A DNA stretch of 19,080 nucleotides from contig NZ_LSJM01000149.1 in the NCBI RefSeq assembly GCF_001557215.1, forward strand, positions 1 to 19,080. The letters run 5' to 3'. The translations under genes were made by a program, and so were the position numbers. Shown piece after piece: positions 1 to 6,810 of the stretch. The stretch's first letter is position 1. Every line of letters starts with the position of its first letter. Below the pieces are notes generated by a model. The model saw only the letters and a program-made list of their open reading frames with translations. It made no database searches and was not told the DNA's origin. The stretch is from Sphingomonas sp. CCH9-E2 (GTDB lineage: Bacteria > Pseudomonadota > Alphaproteobacteria > Sphingomonadales > Sphingomonadaceae).

Positions 1-444
1 GAGCCGGTGGCGCGCTTCCTGGTCGATCATGGTCATCATGTGACCGGGGTCGATACTTCGACGACGCTGATCAACCTCGCCCGCACGCGCTTTGCCCGCC
101 ACAGCTGGATCGAAGCCGACATGATGCGCTTCGGTGGCGATAGCGGTGCGTATGACGGCATCCTTGCCTGGAGCAGCCTGTTCCATCTGGAAGTGGAGCG
201 GCAGGAAAAGCTGATCCGAAGGATGGCCGTGTGGCTGCGCAAGGGCGGCGTCGCGCTGTTCAACACCGGCCCGGTGCATGGGGTGGCGATGGGCGAGTTC
301 GAGGGCGAGGAACTGTATCACGCCAGCCTGTCCCAAATCGAGTATCGCACCGTGCTTGCCGAAAGCGGACTGACCGTGGTCAATCATGTCAGCGAGGATG
401 CAAGCTGCGGCGGGTTTACCGTCTGGCTGGTGGGGAAGATGTGA
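1..444 (+). CDS. Class I SAM-dependent methyltransferase, 5'-truncated
   Basis: The reading frame is open from the first base, so the N-terminus, including the glycine-rich SAM loop (motif I), lies outside the window. The visible 147 codons begin just after that loop. VTGVDTS forms the post-I acidic strand whose Asp normally binds the SAM ribose. EADMMRF is the motif II region, GILAWSSLFHL follows, and LRKGGVALF is the strand after the post-motif helix. This order is typical of Methyltransf_11/25-type small-molecule methyltransferases. The C-terminus (GFTVWLVGKM) ends in the usual terminal beta strands. The substrate cannot be read from the sequence. The stop overlaps the start of the next gene (TGATG), so the two are translationally coupled. 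Confidence 0.8.
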   Translation, partial: EPVARFLVDHGHHVTGVDTSTTLINLARTRFARHSWIEADMMRFGGDSGAYDGILAWSSLFHLEVERQEKLIRRMAVWLRKGGVALFNTGPVHGVAMGEFEGEELYHASLSQIEYRTVLAESGLTVVNHVSEDASCGGFTVWLVGKM

Positions 445-1052
445 TGCGGTTCATCGTGTGGCTGTTGAGCGCGATGTTATTTGTCGCGGTCGGTTGGATC
501 GGCGCCCCGGTTGCGTGGCACAGCTATCGGGCGGCGACGGCACCCAATCCCGAACGCGCGCGACAGGCGGTCGCCGACGCACTGCTGCGCGCTTATGCGG
601 CGGCACCCGATGGCCCGGCCACGCTGCAGTCCGGCGGCCCCGACACCGCATCGGTGCGCGGCTGTAGCTATGATCCGGCGGCACTGCTGCGCGAGGAAGG
701 CGTGCCCTTCTCCAAGTCAGTCGATTGGGACGTCACCTCGCTCAATTTACGCGCCGCGCACAGCCGCAAGGACGGCATGCGCGAAATCCGCGCAGAGGCG
801 CTTGCCAAAACGCACTCGACCGCAATGCTCGCTGCCCTGACCGCATGTCGCGATACGCCGCTGGAGCGGGTCTGCCGGGCCCAGCTTGCCCGGATGGTCG
901 CCGCAGCGGACCGGACCGAAGCGCAAGCGCTCGCGCAAATCGCTGTGATGGCCCGCGAGTCCGACCGTCGGATCCTGTGCAGCTATCTCGACGGCGCAGC
1001 GGCCCGGCGCGGGATCGCCAAGGCTGCGCCGACGCCGCAGCCAACGTCCTAG
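444..1052 (+). CDS. Small exported or membrane-anchored protein of unknown function
   Basis: This is a 202-residue protein that I do not recognise. The ATG overlaps the stop of the upstream methyltransferase gene, which supports this start. Residues 1-24 ([22 protein letters not shown]) form a hydrophobic N-terminal segment that could be a signal anchor or an uncleaved signal peptide. The rest is Ala/Arg-rich and soluble, with four cysteines at about 74, 135, 144 and 179. If it is exported these could form two disulfides. The C-terminus is a short Pro/Thr tail. Membership of an operon with the methyltransferase is inferred from the overlap. The stop TAG shares a CTAG palindrome with the stop of the convergent thiSG gene. 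Confidence 0.7.
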   Translation: MRFIVWLLSAMLFVAVGWIGAPVAWHSYRAATAPNPERARQAVADALLRAYAAAPDGPATLQSGGPDTASVRGCSYDPAALLREEGVPFSKSVDWDVTSLNLRAAHSRKDGMREIRAEALAKTHSTAMLAALTACRDTPLERVCRAQLARMVAAADRTEAQALAQIAVMARESDRRILCSYLDGAAARRGIAKAAPTPQPTS

Positions 1053-2053
1053 ATCAGCCCCGCCAACGGGCTCGACGGATCGGCATAGCGCCGCTGACCC
1101 ATGCGCCCGCTGCGATAGGCCAGCCGCCCGCTTTCGACGGCAAGCTTCATCGCGCGCGCCATCATGATCGGGTCCTTGGCCTCGGCGATCGCGGTGTTCA
1201 TGAGCACGCCATCGCAGCCCAACTCCATCGCCACCGCCGCGTCGCTCGCCGTGCCGACGCCCGCATCGACCAGCACCGGCACCTTAGCGCCCTCGACGAT
1301 CAGGCGGATGGTCACGCGGTTCTGGATGCCGAGGCCCGATCCGATCGGCGCGCCCAGCGGCATGATCGCAACCGCGCCGGCATCCTCCAGCCGCTTCGCC
1401 GCAATCGGATCGTCGACGCAATAGACCATGGGCAGGAACCCTTCCTTGGCCAGCACCTCGGTCGCGCGCAGGGTTTCGTGCATGTCGGGATACAGCGTCT
1501 TCGCCTCCCCCAGCACCTCCAGCTTGACAAGATCCCAACCGCCCGCCTCCCGCGCCAGCCGCAGCGTGCGGATCGCGCTCTCGGCGTCGAAACAGCCGGC
1601 GGTGTTGGGGAGGTAGGTGATCTTCTTGGGATCGATGAAGTCGGTCAGCATCGGTGCCTTGGGGTCGCTGACATTGACGCGCCGTACGGCCACCGTGACG
1701 ATCTCTGCACCGCTGGCCTCGACCGCCGCCGCGTTCTGCGCAAAATCCTTGTACTTGCCGGTCCCGACGATCAGCCGCGAGTTGAAGGTCCGCCCCGCGA
1801 CGGTCCAGCTGTCATCCGCAGTCGCGACATGATCGCCGCCGCCGACGAAATGCACGATCTCGATCTCGTCGCCATCCTCGACCGTCACCTGTGCCAGCGT
1901 CGAACGCGGCACAACCTCCAGGTTGCGCTCCACCGCGACTTTCTCAGGCACCAGCCCCAGCTCGTTCGCCAGATCGGCAAGGCTGATCCCGCCTGCAACG
2001 CGGCGATGCTCGCCATTGACCGTGATCGTGATCGTCCCGTCGGTGTGAGTCAT
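1049..2053 (-). CDS. thiG: ThiS-ThiG fusion: sulfur carrier / thiazole synthase
   Basis: This 334-residue protein has two domains. Residues about 6-73 are a ThiS beta-grasp sulfur carrier ending in VHFVGGG. Residues about 80-334 are ThiG, which condenses deoxyxylulose 5-phosphate, dehydroglycine and ThiS-thiocarboxylate into the thiazole phosphate of thiamine. ThiG signatures are LIVGTGKY, the Schiff-base lysine in VKLEVLGE (K177), PLGAPIGSG and the phosphate-binding stretch [14 protein letters not shown]. The start was chosen because GAAAGGA lies 7 bases upstream of this ATG; an earlier in-frame ATG at 2116 would add 21 unrelated residues. Such fusions are known in alphaproteobacteria. The odd point is that the di-glycine that must become a thiocarboxylate is internal. 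No TPP riboswitch is seen in the short leader. Confidence 0.93.
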   Translation of the reverse strand: MTHTDGTITITVNGEHRRVAGGISLADLANELGLVPEKVAVERNLEVVPRSTLAQVTVEDGDEIEIVHFVGGGDHVATADDSWTVAGRTFNSRLIVGTGKYKDFAQNAAAVEASGAEIVTVAVRRVNVSDPKAPMLTDFIDPKKITYLPNTAGCFDAESAIRTLRLAREAGGWDLVKLEVLGEAKTLYPDMHETLRATEVLAKEGFLPMVYCVDDPIAAKRLEDAGAVAIMPLGAPIGSGLGIQNRVTIRLIVEGAKVPVLVDAGVGTASDAAVAMELGCDGVLMNTAIAEAKDPIMMARAMKLAVESGRLAYRSGRMGQRRYADPSSPLAGLI

Positions 2054-2075
2054 GCTGGTCCTTTCGCTGCGCTGC

Positions 2076-2103
2076 GATATAGGGAGTTCGGCGCAAGGCT
2101 CAA
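2076..2103 (-). promoter_or_regulatory. Candidate sigma70 promoter for thiSG
   Basis: Read on the minus strand, TTGAGC (2103-2098) and TATATC (2081-2076) are separated by 16 bases, a fair -35/-10 pair. It lies about 22 bases upstream of the thiSG start, which leaves a leader of roughly 16-20 bases, enough only for the GAAAGGA ribosome site. The assignment is by eye. Confidence 0.4.
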
Positions 2104-2133
2104 ATGCGGGCCGCAAATTCCTGGGGAAGCGAA

Positions 2134-2568
2134 TTGGCCGACACGATCTTTGTCCTCAATGGTCCGAACCTGAACCTGCTCGGCAAGCGCGAGCCGGAGA
2201 TCTATGGCTCCGACACGCTCGACGACATTGCCGGGATGCTGGAGGACCGCGCCCGCGACCTCGACCTGACCGTCGATGTCCGTCAGTCGAATCACGAAGG
2301 GCATCTGGTCGACTGGATGCATGAAGCCCAGGCACGCGGGGCCAAGGCGGTGCTGCTGAACGCAGGTGCCTTCACCCACACCAGCATCGCGCTGTACGAT
2401 TGCATCAAGTCGATCCGCACGCCCGTCATCGAAGTGCATCTGTCAAACCCCCATGCACGCGAGGAATTCCGGCACCTCAGCTATGTCGGACGCGCCGCCA
2501 AGGGCACGGTCGCGGGCTTCGGCGCACAGTCCTATCTGCTCGCGCTCGAAGCGGCGGCGCGACTTTGA
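2134..2568 (+). CDS. aroQ: Type II 3-dehydroquinate dehydratase
   Basis: This 144-residue cytosolic shikimate-pathway enzyme converts 3-dehydroquinate to 3-dehydroshikimate; type II enzymes form dodecamers. Family motifs are [20 protein letters not shown], with Arg19 and catalytic Tyr24 on the mobile lid; [11 protein letters not shown]; and [15 protein letters not shown], with catalytic His102 and Arg113. The usual family length is 145-150. I chose the TTG at 2134 because GGGGAAG lies 4 bases upstream and this start gives the standard N-terminus. An in-frame ATG at 2104 would add ten residues and overlap the thiSG promoter. It is followed by accB and accC, a grouping found in many alphaproteobacteria. 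Confidence 0.93.
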   Translation: MADTIFVLNGPNLNLLGKREPEIYGSDTLDDIAGMLEDRARDLDLTVDVRQSNHEGHLVDWMHEAQARGAKAVLLNAGAFTHTSIALYDCIKSIRTPVIEVHLSNPHAREEFRHLSYVGRAAKGTVAGFGAQSYLLALEAAARL

Positions 2569-2581
2569 TGCGGCGAGCGGT

Positions 2582-2609
2582 TTGCAAGCCGGGTCATCTT
2601 GACTAATAG
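2582..2609 (+). promoter_or_regulatory. Candidate promoter upstream of accB
   Basis: TTGCAA (2582-2587) and TAATAG (2604-2609) are 16 bases apart in the 101-base gap between aroQ and accB. Transcription would begin near 2616, giving a leader of about 54 bases before the accB ATG. If real, accBC can be transcribed independently of aroQ. This is pattern recognition only. Confidence 0.35.
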
Positions 2610-2669
2610 GCCCCTTTTCCTGCGCGCCGGTCCGGGTTCCGGGGCGAACCGAACATCATTTGAGGTCGC

Positions 2670-3152
2670 ATGAGCGAAGATCATAAAAAGAGCATGCATG
2701 TGGATATCGAGCTGGTGCGCCAGCTGGCGGCGGTGCTCGACGAGACCAACCTGACCGAGATCGAGGTCGAGGACGCCGATCGCAAGGTCCGTGTCGCGCG
2801 CAAGATCAATGCTGCGCCGGTCGCCTATGCCGCGCCCGCTCCGGTCGCTGCCCCCGCACCGCTGGCAGCCGCGCCAGCCGCGATGCCCTCCGACCCCGCG
2901 TCGATCACCCCGGCACATGAAAACGCGGTCAAGTCGCCGATGGTCGGCACCGCCTATCTCTCTGCCGAGCCGGGCGCGAAGCCGTTCATCTCGGTCGGCG
3001 ATCAGGTGAAGGCCGGCGACACGTTGCTGATCGTTGAGGCGATGAAGGTGATGAACCCGATCGCCGCGCCGCATGGCGGGACCGTCAAGGCGGTGCTGGT
3101 CGATAATGGCCAGCCGGTCGAGTTCGACCAGCCGCTCGTCGTGGTCGAGTAA
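2670..3152 (+). CDS. accB: Acetyl-CoA carboxylase biotin carboxyl carrier protein
   Basis: This 160-residue protein is the biotin carrier of acetyl-CoA carboxylase in fatty acid synthesis. Residues 10-46 form the N-terminal region ([23 protein letters not shown]) typical of BCCP. Residues 48-80 are an Ala/Pro-rich flexible linker. Residues 86-160 are the biotinyl domain, with the biotin-accepting Lys126 in EAMKVMN and a flanking 'thumb' region before it. GAGGT lies 3 bases upstream of the ATG; a second ATG nine codons later is possible but not needed. It is followed after 6 bases by accC, its partner biotin carboxylase. Confidence 0.96.
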   Translation: MSEDHKKSMHVDIELVRQLAAVLDETNLTEIEVEDADRKVRVARKINAAPVAYAAPAPVAAPAPLAAAPAAMPSDPASITPAHENAVKSPMVGTAYLSAEPGAKPFISVGDQVKAGDTLLIVEAMKVMNPIAAPHGGTVKAVLVDNGQPVEFDQPLVVVE

Positions 3153-3158
3153 CGCGCC

Positions 3159-4520
3159 TTGCCCGAGATCAAGAAACTCCTGATCGCTAATCGCGGCGAG
3201 ATCGCGCTGCGCATTCATCGCGCATGCCATGAAATGGGCATCAAGACGGTGGCGGTGCACTCCACCGCCGATGCCGACGCGATGCATGTGCGGTTGGCGG
3301 ATGAGGCGATCTGCATCGGCCCGCCGGCGGCGACCGACAGCTATCTCAACATCCCGAACATCATCTCGGCGGCCGAGATCAGCGGCGCGGATGCGATTCA
3401 TCCGGGCTATGGATTTCTCAGCGAAAACGCCAAGTTCGCCGAGATCGTCGAGTTGCATAACCTGATCTTCGTCGGCCCGAAGCCCGAGCATATCCGCACC
3501 ATGGGCGACAAGGTCGAGGCCAAGCGCACCGCCGGCGCGCTGGGCCTGCCGCTCGTCCCGGGATCGGACGGCGCGATCAGCGACGTGACCGAGGCGAAAA
3601 AGTTGGCGGAAGCGATCGGCTACCCGGTCATCATCAAGGCCGCGTCGGGCGGCGGCGGTCGAGGCATGAAGGTCTGCACCGACCCCGACCAGTTCGAAAC
3701 CCTGATGCAGCAGGCGGGTAGCGAGGCAAAGGCCGCGTTCGGCGACGCCACCGTTTATCTCGAAAAATATCTCGGCAATCCGCGCCACATCGAAATTCAG
3801 GTGTTCGGCGACGGCAATGGCAACGCCATCCATCTGGGCGAGCGCGACTGCTCACTCCAGCGCCGCCACCAGAAGGTGCTGGAAGAGGCCCCCTCTCCGG
3901 TCCTGTCGACCGAGGAACGCAACCGCATCGGCGCGATCTGTGCCAAGGCGATGGCGGACATGGGCTATCGCGGCGCTGGAACGATCGAGTTCCTGTGGGA
4001 AAATGGCGAGTTCTACTTCATCGAGATGAACACCCGCCTGCAGGTCGAGCATCCGGTGACCGAAGCGATCACCGGCCTCGACCTCGTCCGCGAACAGATC
4101 CGCATCGCCGAAGGCCATCCGCTGACGCTGCGTCAGGAGGATGTCCAGTTCCGCGGCCACGCGATCGAATGCCGCATCAATGCCGAGGATCCGCGCACCT
4201 TCGCCCCCTCGCCTGGCAAGGTCACGCAGTATCACGCGCCGGGCGGCATGAACGTGCGCGTCGATAGCGGCCTCTATTCGGGCTACAAGATCCCGCCTTA
4301 TTACGACAGCATGATCGCCAAGCTGATCGTGTACGGCACGACCCGCCAGGGCGCACTGCGCCGCCTGCGCCGCGCGCTCGAGGAGTTCGTGATCGAGGGT
4401 CAGGGGATGAAGACCACAATCCCGCTGCATCAGGCACTGCTCGACGTGCCGGAATTCCAGCAGGGCGACTATACGATCAAGTGGCTGGAAGAGTGGCTGG
4501 CGAAGCAGGACGCGGCGTGA
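3159..4520 (+). CDS. accC: Acetyl-CoA carboxylase, biotin carboxylase subunit
   Basis: This 453-residue enzyme carries out ATP-dependent carboxylation of biotin on AccB. The N-terminus [15 protein letters not shown] is the family hallmark. SGGGGRGM (163-170) is the ATP-grasp glycine loop, [14 protein letters not shown] residues lie near 210, and [14 protein letters not shown] (289-302) carries the metal ligands and the catalytic Arg293. The length matches the E. coli enzyme (449). The start is TTG: no ATG or GTG gives a complete N-terminus, and the TTG lies 6 bases after the accB stop. Only a GAG inside the accB end resembles a ribosome site, which suggests translation coupled to accB. The accC stop overlaps the next start. 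Confidence 0.96.
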   Translation: MPEIKKLLIANRGEIALRIHRACHEMGIKTVAVHSTADADAMHVRLADEAICIGPPAATDSYLNIPNIISAAEISGADAIHPGYGFLSENAKFAEIVELHNLIFVGPKPEHIRTMGDKVEAKRTAGALGLPLVPGSDGAISDVTEAKKLAEAIGYPVIIKAASGGGGRGMKVCTDPDQFETLMQQAGSEAKAAFGDATVYLEKYLGNPRHIEIQVFGDGNGNAIHLGERDCSLQRRHQKVLEEAPSPVLSTEERNRIGAICAKAMADMGYRGAGTIEFLWENGEFYFIEMNTRLQVEHPVTEAITGLDLVREQIRIAEGHPLTLRQEDVQFRGHAIECRINAEDPRTFAPSPGKVTQYHAPGGMNVRVDSGLYSGYKIPPYYDSMIAKLIVYGTTRQGALRRLRRALEEFVIEGQGMKTTIPLHQALLDVPEFQQGDYTIKWLEEWLAKQDAA

Positions 4521-4852
4521 ACGCCACGATCTACCACAACCCGCGCTGTTCCAAATCGCGTGAGGCGCTGGCGATCCTGAGGGACGCCGGCGCCACCGTG
4601 AGGGTCGTCGAATATCTCAAGACCCCGCCGTCGCGCGAGCAACTGGCGCGGCTTTATGCCAAGGGCGGGATGTCGCCGCGCGACGGGCTGCGCACGGCGG
4701 AGGCCGGGGCCAAGGCGCTCAAACATGCGTCGGACGACGCGATCCTGGACGCGATGGCCGCTGACCCGATCCTGATCGAGCGCCCGCTGGTCGAAACCGA
4801 CACCGGCGTGCGGCTGGGCCGCCCTCCGGAGCGGGTGCGGGAAATCCTTTAA
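4517..4852 (+). CDS. arsC: Arsenate reductase (glutaredoxin type), ArsC family
   Basis: This 111-residue thioredoxin-fold protein begins at a GTG that overlaps the accC stop (GTGA). [14 protein letters not shown] places the catalytic Cys at residue 11. The Arg residues that form the arsenate-binding triad in the E. coli plasmid enzyme have counterparts in [17 protein letters not shown] (Arg89) and VRLGRPPE (Arg102). It therefore looks like a genuine glutathione/glutaredoxin-dependent arsenate reductase and not a divergent Spx-like member. No arsR, arsB or acr3 gene is nearby; its place as the last gene of the accBC unit suggests constitutive co-expression. The usual length is 110-140. The stop TAA shares a TTAA palindrome with the stop of the convergent PAS gene. 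Confidence 0.88.
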   Translation: MNATIYHNPRCSKSREALAILRDAGATVRVVEYLKTPPSREQLARLYAKGGMSPRDGLRTAEAGAKALKHASDDAILDAMAADPILIERPLVETDTGVRLGRPPERVREIL

Positions 4853-5220
4853 GCCGCGACCTGCGCGCCCAGCACTTCCTCTGTCACGTCGATCTTGGTG
4901 CCATACAGATACCGCGCAACGCCATTCTCGACCGCGACATCCGCGGTCACGCGCATCCAGCGCAACTGGCCGTCGGGACGACGAATCTTTGCCTCGAAGG
5001 TAAAGCTGCCACACTCGGCGATCGCTGCCGCGCGCAGGCGGCGAAGCTCTTCGCGCGATTCGGCGGAGTACATGGCGACAATGGCGTCGCGCGTGACCGG
5101 CGCGCCGCGTTCGATACCAAACAGGTCATATACGCCGTCGCTCCAGGTCAGCGAATCATCGGCAAGATCGCACTCCCAGCGCGCCTGGATCGGAAGCATC
5201 GTTCGCGACATCGTATCCAT
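4849..5220 (-). CDS. Stand-alone PAS domain protein
   Basis: This 123-residue protein is essentially one PAS domain of the PAS_3 type. ARWECDLADDSLTWSDGVYDLFGI is the N-terminal PAS region, FEAKIRRPDGQLRWMRVTADV the central beta strands, and YLYGTKIDVTEEV the closing motif that normally leads into an output domain. No kinase, GGDEF or HTH module follows; the protein ends eight residues later. It probably acts as a ligand- or redox-sensing partner of another protein; the ligand is unknown. The ATG at 5220 is favoured, with another at 5211; neither has a strong ribosome site. The gene is divergent from the phospholipase gene, with 78 bases between starts, so a shared regulatory region is possible. 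Confidence 0.75.
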   Translation of the reverse strand: MDTMSRTMLPIQARWECDLADDSLTWSDGVYDLFGIERGAPVTRDAIVAMYSAESREELRRLRAAAIAECGSFTFEAKIRRPDGQLRWMRVTADVAVENGVARYLYGTKIDVTEEVLGAQVAA

Positions 5221-5298
5221 GGCCGACTGGTTACCAAGCGTTTTGCTAATGTCCAGTGAACGCGTGACCTTTTGTGCACCGGCGGCTATCGTTTCGAT

Positions 5299-6756
5299 AT
5301 GCCCGCCGGTTCCGAAGACTCGCTGATCCTGGAGCCTGGCCGCAACTGCTGGCGCACGGCGGAGGCTACCCGGCTGTCGGTGATCGTCGATGCCGAAGAC
5401 TATTTTCGCATCGCGCGCGCAGCGATGCTGAAGGCCAAGAAGCAGATCCTGCTGATCGGATGGGACTTCGACGCGCGCATCCTGCTGACGCACGACGACC
5501 CGCCCGACCATCCGGAAGCGCCGCGCGAAGTGGGCGCGTTCATCACCTGGATCACGGAGCAGACCCCTGAGCTTGAGGTGCATATCCTGCGCTGGGACAT
5601 CGGCGCGCTCGCATCGTTATTGCGCGGCCGGACGCTGCAGACGCTGGTCGAATGGAAGCTGGCGAACCGCATCCATCTGAAGCTCGATTCGACCCATCCG
5701 CCCGGCGCGTCACATCATCAGAAGATCGTGGTGATCGACGATTGCATCGCTTTTTGCGGCGGGATCGACATGACACTTGGGCGCTGGGATACGCGCGGCC
5801 ATGCCGATGGCGATCCGGGGCGGACCAATCCCGGCGGCGACGCCTATATGCCGTGGCACGACGCGACGACCGCCATCCAAGGACCGGCCGCCGCGATGCT
5901 GGGCGATCTGTGCCGGGAGCGCTGGCACCGCGCCGGCGGGAGCCGGATCGAGCGGCCGGACGTGGATCAGGACTGCTGGCCGGATGGGCTCGCACCCGAC
6001 TTCACCGACATCCGCGTAGCCATCGCGCGGACGCAGCCGGAGCTGAACGACGAGGCACCGGTGCAGGAAATCGAGCGCCTCTATCTCGACCTGATCGCGT
6101 CCGCGCGCCGTTTCGTCTATGCCGAAAGCCAGTATTTCGCCTCGCGTGCCATTGCCGAGGCGATCGCCAAGCGCCTCGCCGAACCCGACGGGCCGGAGTT
6201 CGTGATCATCAATCCGCACAGCGCCGATGGCTGGCTGGAGCAGACCGCTATGGACACCGCGCGCGCGCGGCTGTTCCAGGCGCTCAAGCAGCGTGATCCG
6301 CACGACCGGCTGCGCCTCTACCATCCCTATACGGCGGCGGGCGACGCGATTTACGTCCACGCCAAGGTGCTGGTCGTCGACGACCGCTTCCTGCGCGTCG
6401 GCTCGTCCAACTTCAACAACCGCTCGCTCGGCCTAGACACCGAGTGCGATGTGGCGCTGGCTGCGGGCACGGCGGACGAAGCCGCCCGCATCGCCGCGAT
6501 CCGCAACGGCCTGCTCGCCGAACATCTCGGCACCGATTCGCTGACCGTGGCGGAGCGGATCGACGGCGAAGGATCGCTGATCGCTGCGGTCGAGGCGCTG
6601 CGCGTCAGCGGGCGAACACTGCGGCCTTATGAAGTGCCCGACCTGAGCAGTATCGAGGAATGGCTGGCGGAGAACCAGATCCTCGATGCGGGTGATGAAT
6701 CGCCGTTCGAGGCGATGACCAAGGGCGGACTGTTGCGGCGACTGCGCAAGCGCTGA
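5299..6756 (+). CDS. Phospholipase D-like protein with two HKD motifs
   Basis: This 485-residue PLD-superfamily enzyme has two catalytic motifs. HHQKIVVID (His140, Lys142, Asp147) is followed by CGGIDMTLGRWDT. HAKVLVVDD (His354, Lys356, Asp361) is followed by VGSSNFNNRSLGLDTECDVAL. The family cleaves or transfers phosphatidyl groups through a phosphohistidine. The flanking texts resemble eukaryotic-type PLD more than the short cardiolipin synthases, and the two N-terminal membrane helices of ClsA are absent. No signal peptide is visible, so it is probably cytosolic or peripheral. The ATG at 5299 is chosen; a TTG at 5272 would extend it by nine residues. Phospholipase or cardiolipin-synthase-like activity cannot be told apart from sequence. 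Confidence 0.85.
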   Translation: MPAGSEDSLILEPGRNCWRTAEATRLSVIVDAEDYFRIARAAMLKAKKQILLIGWDFDARILLTHDDPPDHPEAPREVGAFITWITEQTPELEVHILRWDIGALASLLRGRTLQTLVEWKLANRIHLKLDSTHPPGASHHQKIVVIDDCIAFCGGIDMTLGRWDTRGHADGDPGRTNPGGDAYMPWHDATTAIQGPAAAMLGDLCRERWHRAGGSRIERPDVDQDCWPDGLAPDFTDIRVAIARTQPELNDEAPVQEIERLYLDLIASARRFVYAESQYFASRAIAEAIAKRLAEPDGPEFVIINPHSADGWLEQTAMDTARARLFQALKQRDPHDRLRLYHPYTAAGDAIYVHAKVLVVDDRFLRVGSSNFNNRSLGLDTECDVALAAGTADEAARIAAIRNGLLAEHLGTDSLTVAERIDGEGSLIAAVEALRVSGRTLRPYEVPDLSSIEEWLAENQILDAGDESPFEAMTKGGLLRRLRKR

Positions 6757-6775
6757 CCCTGGAGCGCGCAAGGGG

Positions 6776-6804
6776 ATGACGAACCGCGCCCGCCCCGCTA
6801 TGCG
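6776..6804 (+). promoter_or_regulatory. Candidate promoter giving leaderless purL mRNA
   Basis: ATGACG (6776-6781) and TATGCG (6799-6804) are separated by 17 bases. Transcription starting 6-7 bases after the -10 element would fall on or next to the purL ATG at 6811. No Shine-Dalgarno sequence is present in the GC-only stretch before that ATG. Leaderless messages are common in alphaproteobacteria. This is inference from spacing. Confidence 0.4.
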
Positions 6805-6810
6805 CGCGCC

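Noticed and set aside
2054..2133. TPP riboswitch before thiSG
   Set aside because: The leader from the likely promoter is only about 20 bases, and none of the conserved TPP-aptamer segments is present in the region.
725..2173. A 482-codon plus-strand frame across thiSG
   Set aside because: It is the shadow of thiSG. The sequence is Arg/His/Asp-rich and starts inside another gene, while the minus strand encodes a clear ThiS-ThiG.
2532..3833. A 433-codon minus-strand frame antisense to accB and accC
   Set aside because: Its composition is that of an antisense shadow, and both accB and accC are well conserved on the plus strand.
4517..4852. An ars resistance operon
   Set aside because: Only the reductase is present, embedded after accC; no ArsR, ArsB/Acr3 or ArsH gene is seen.
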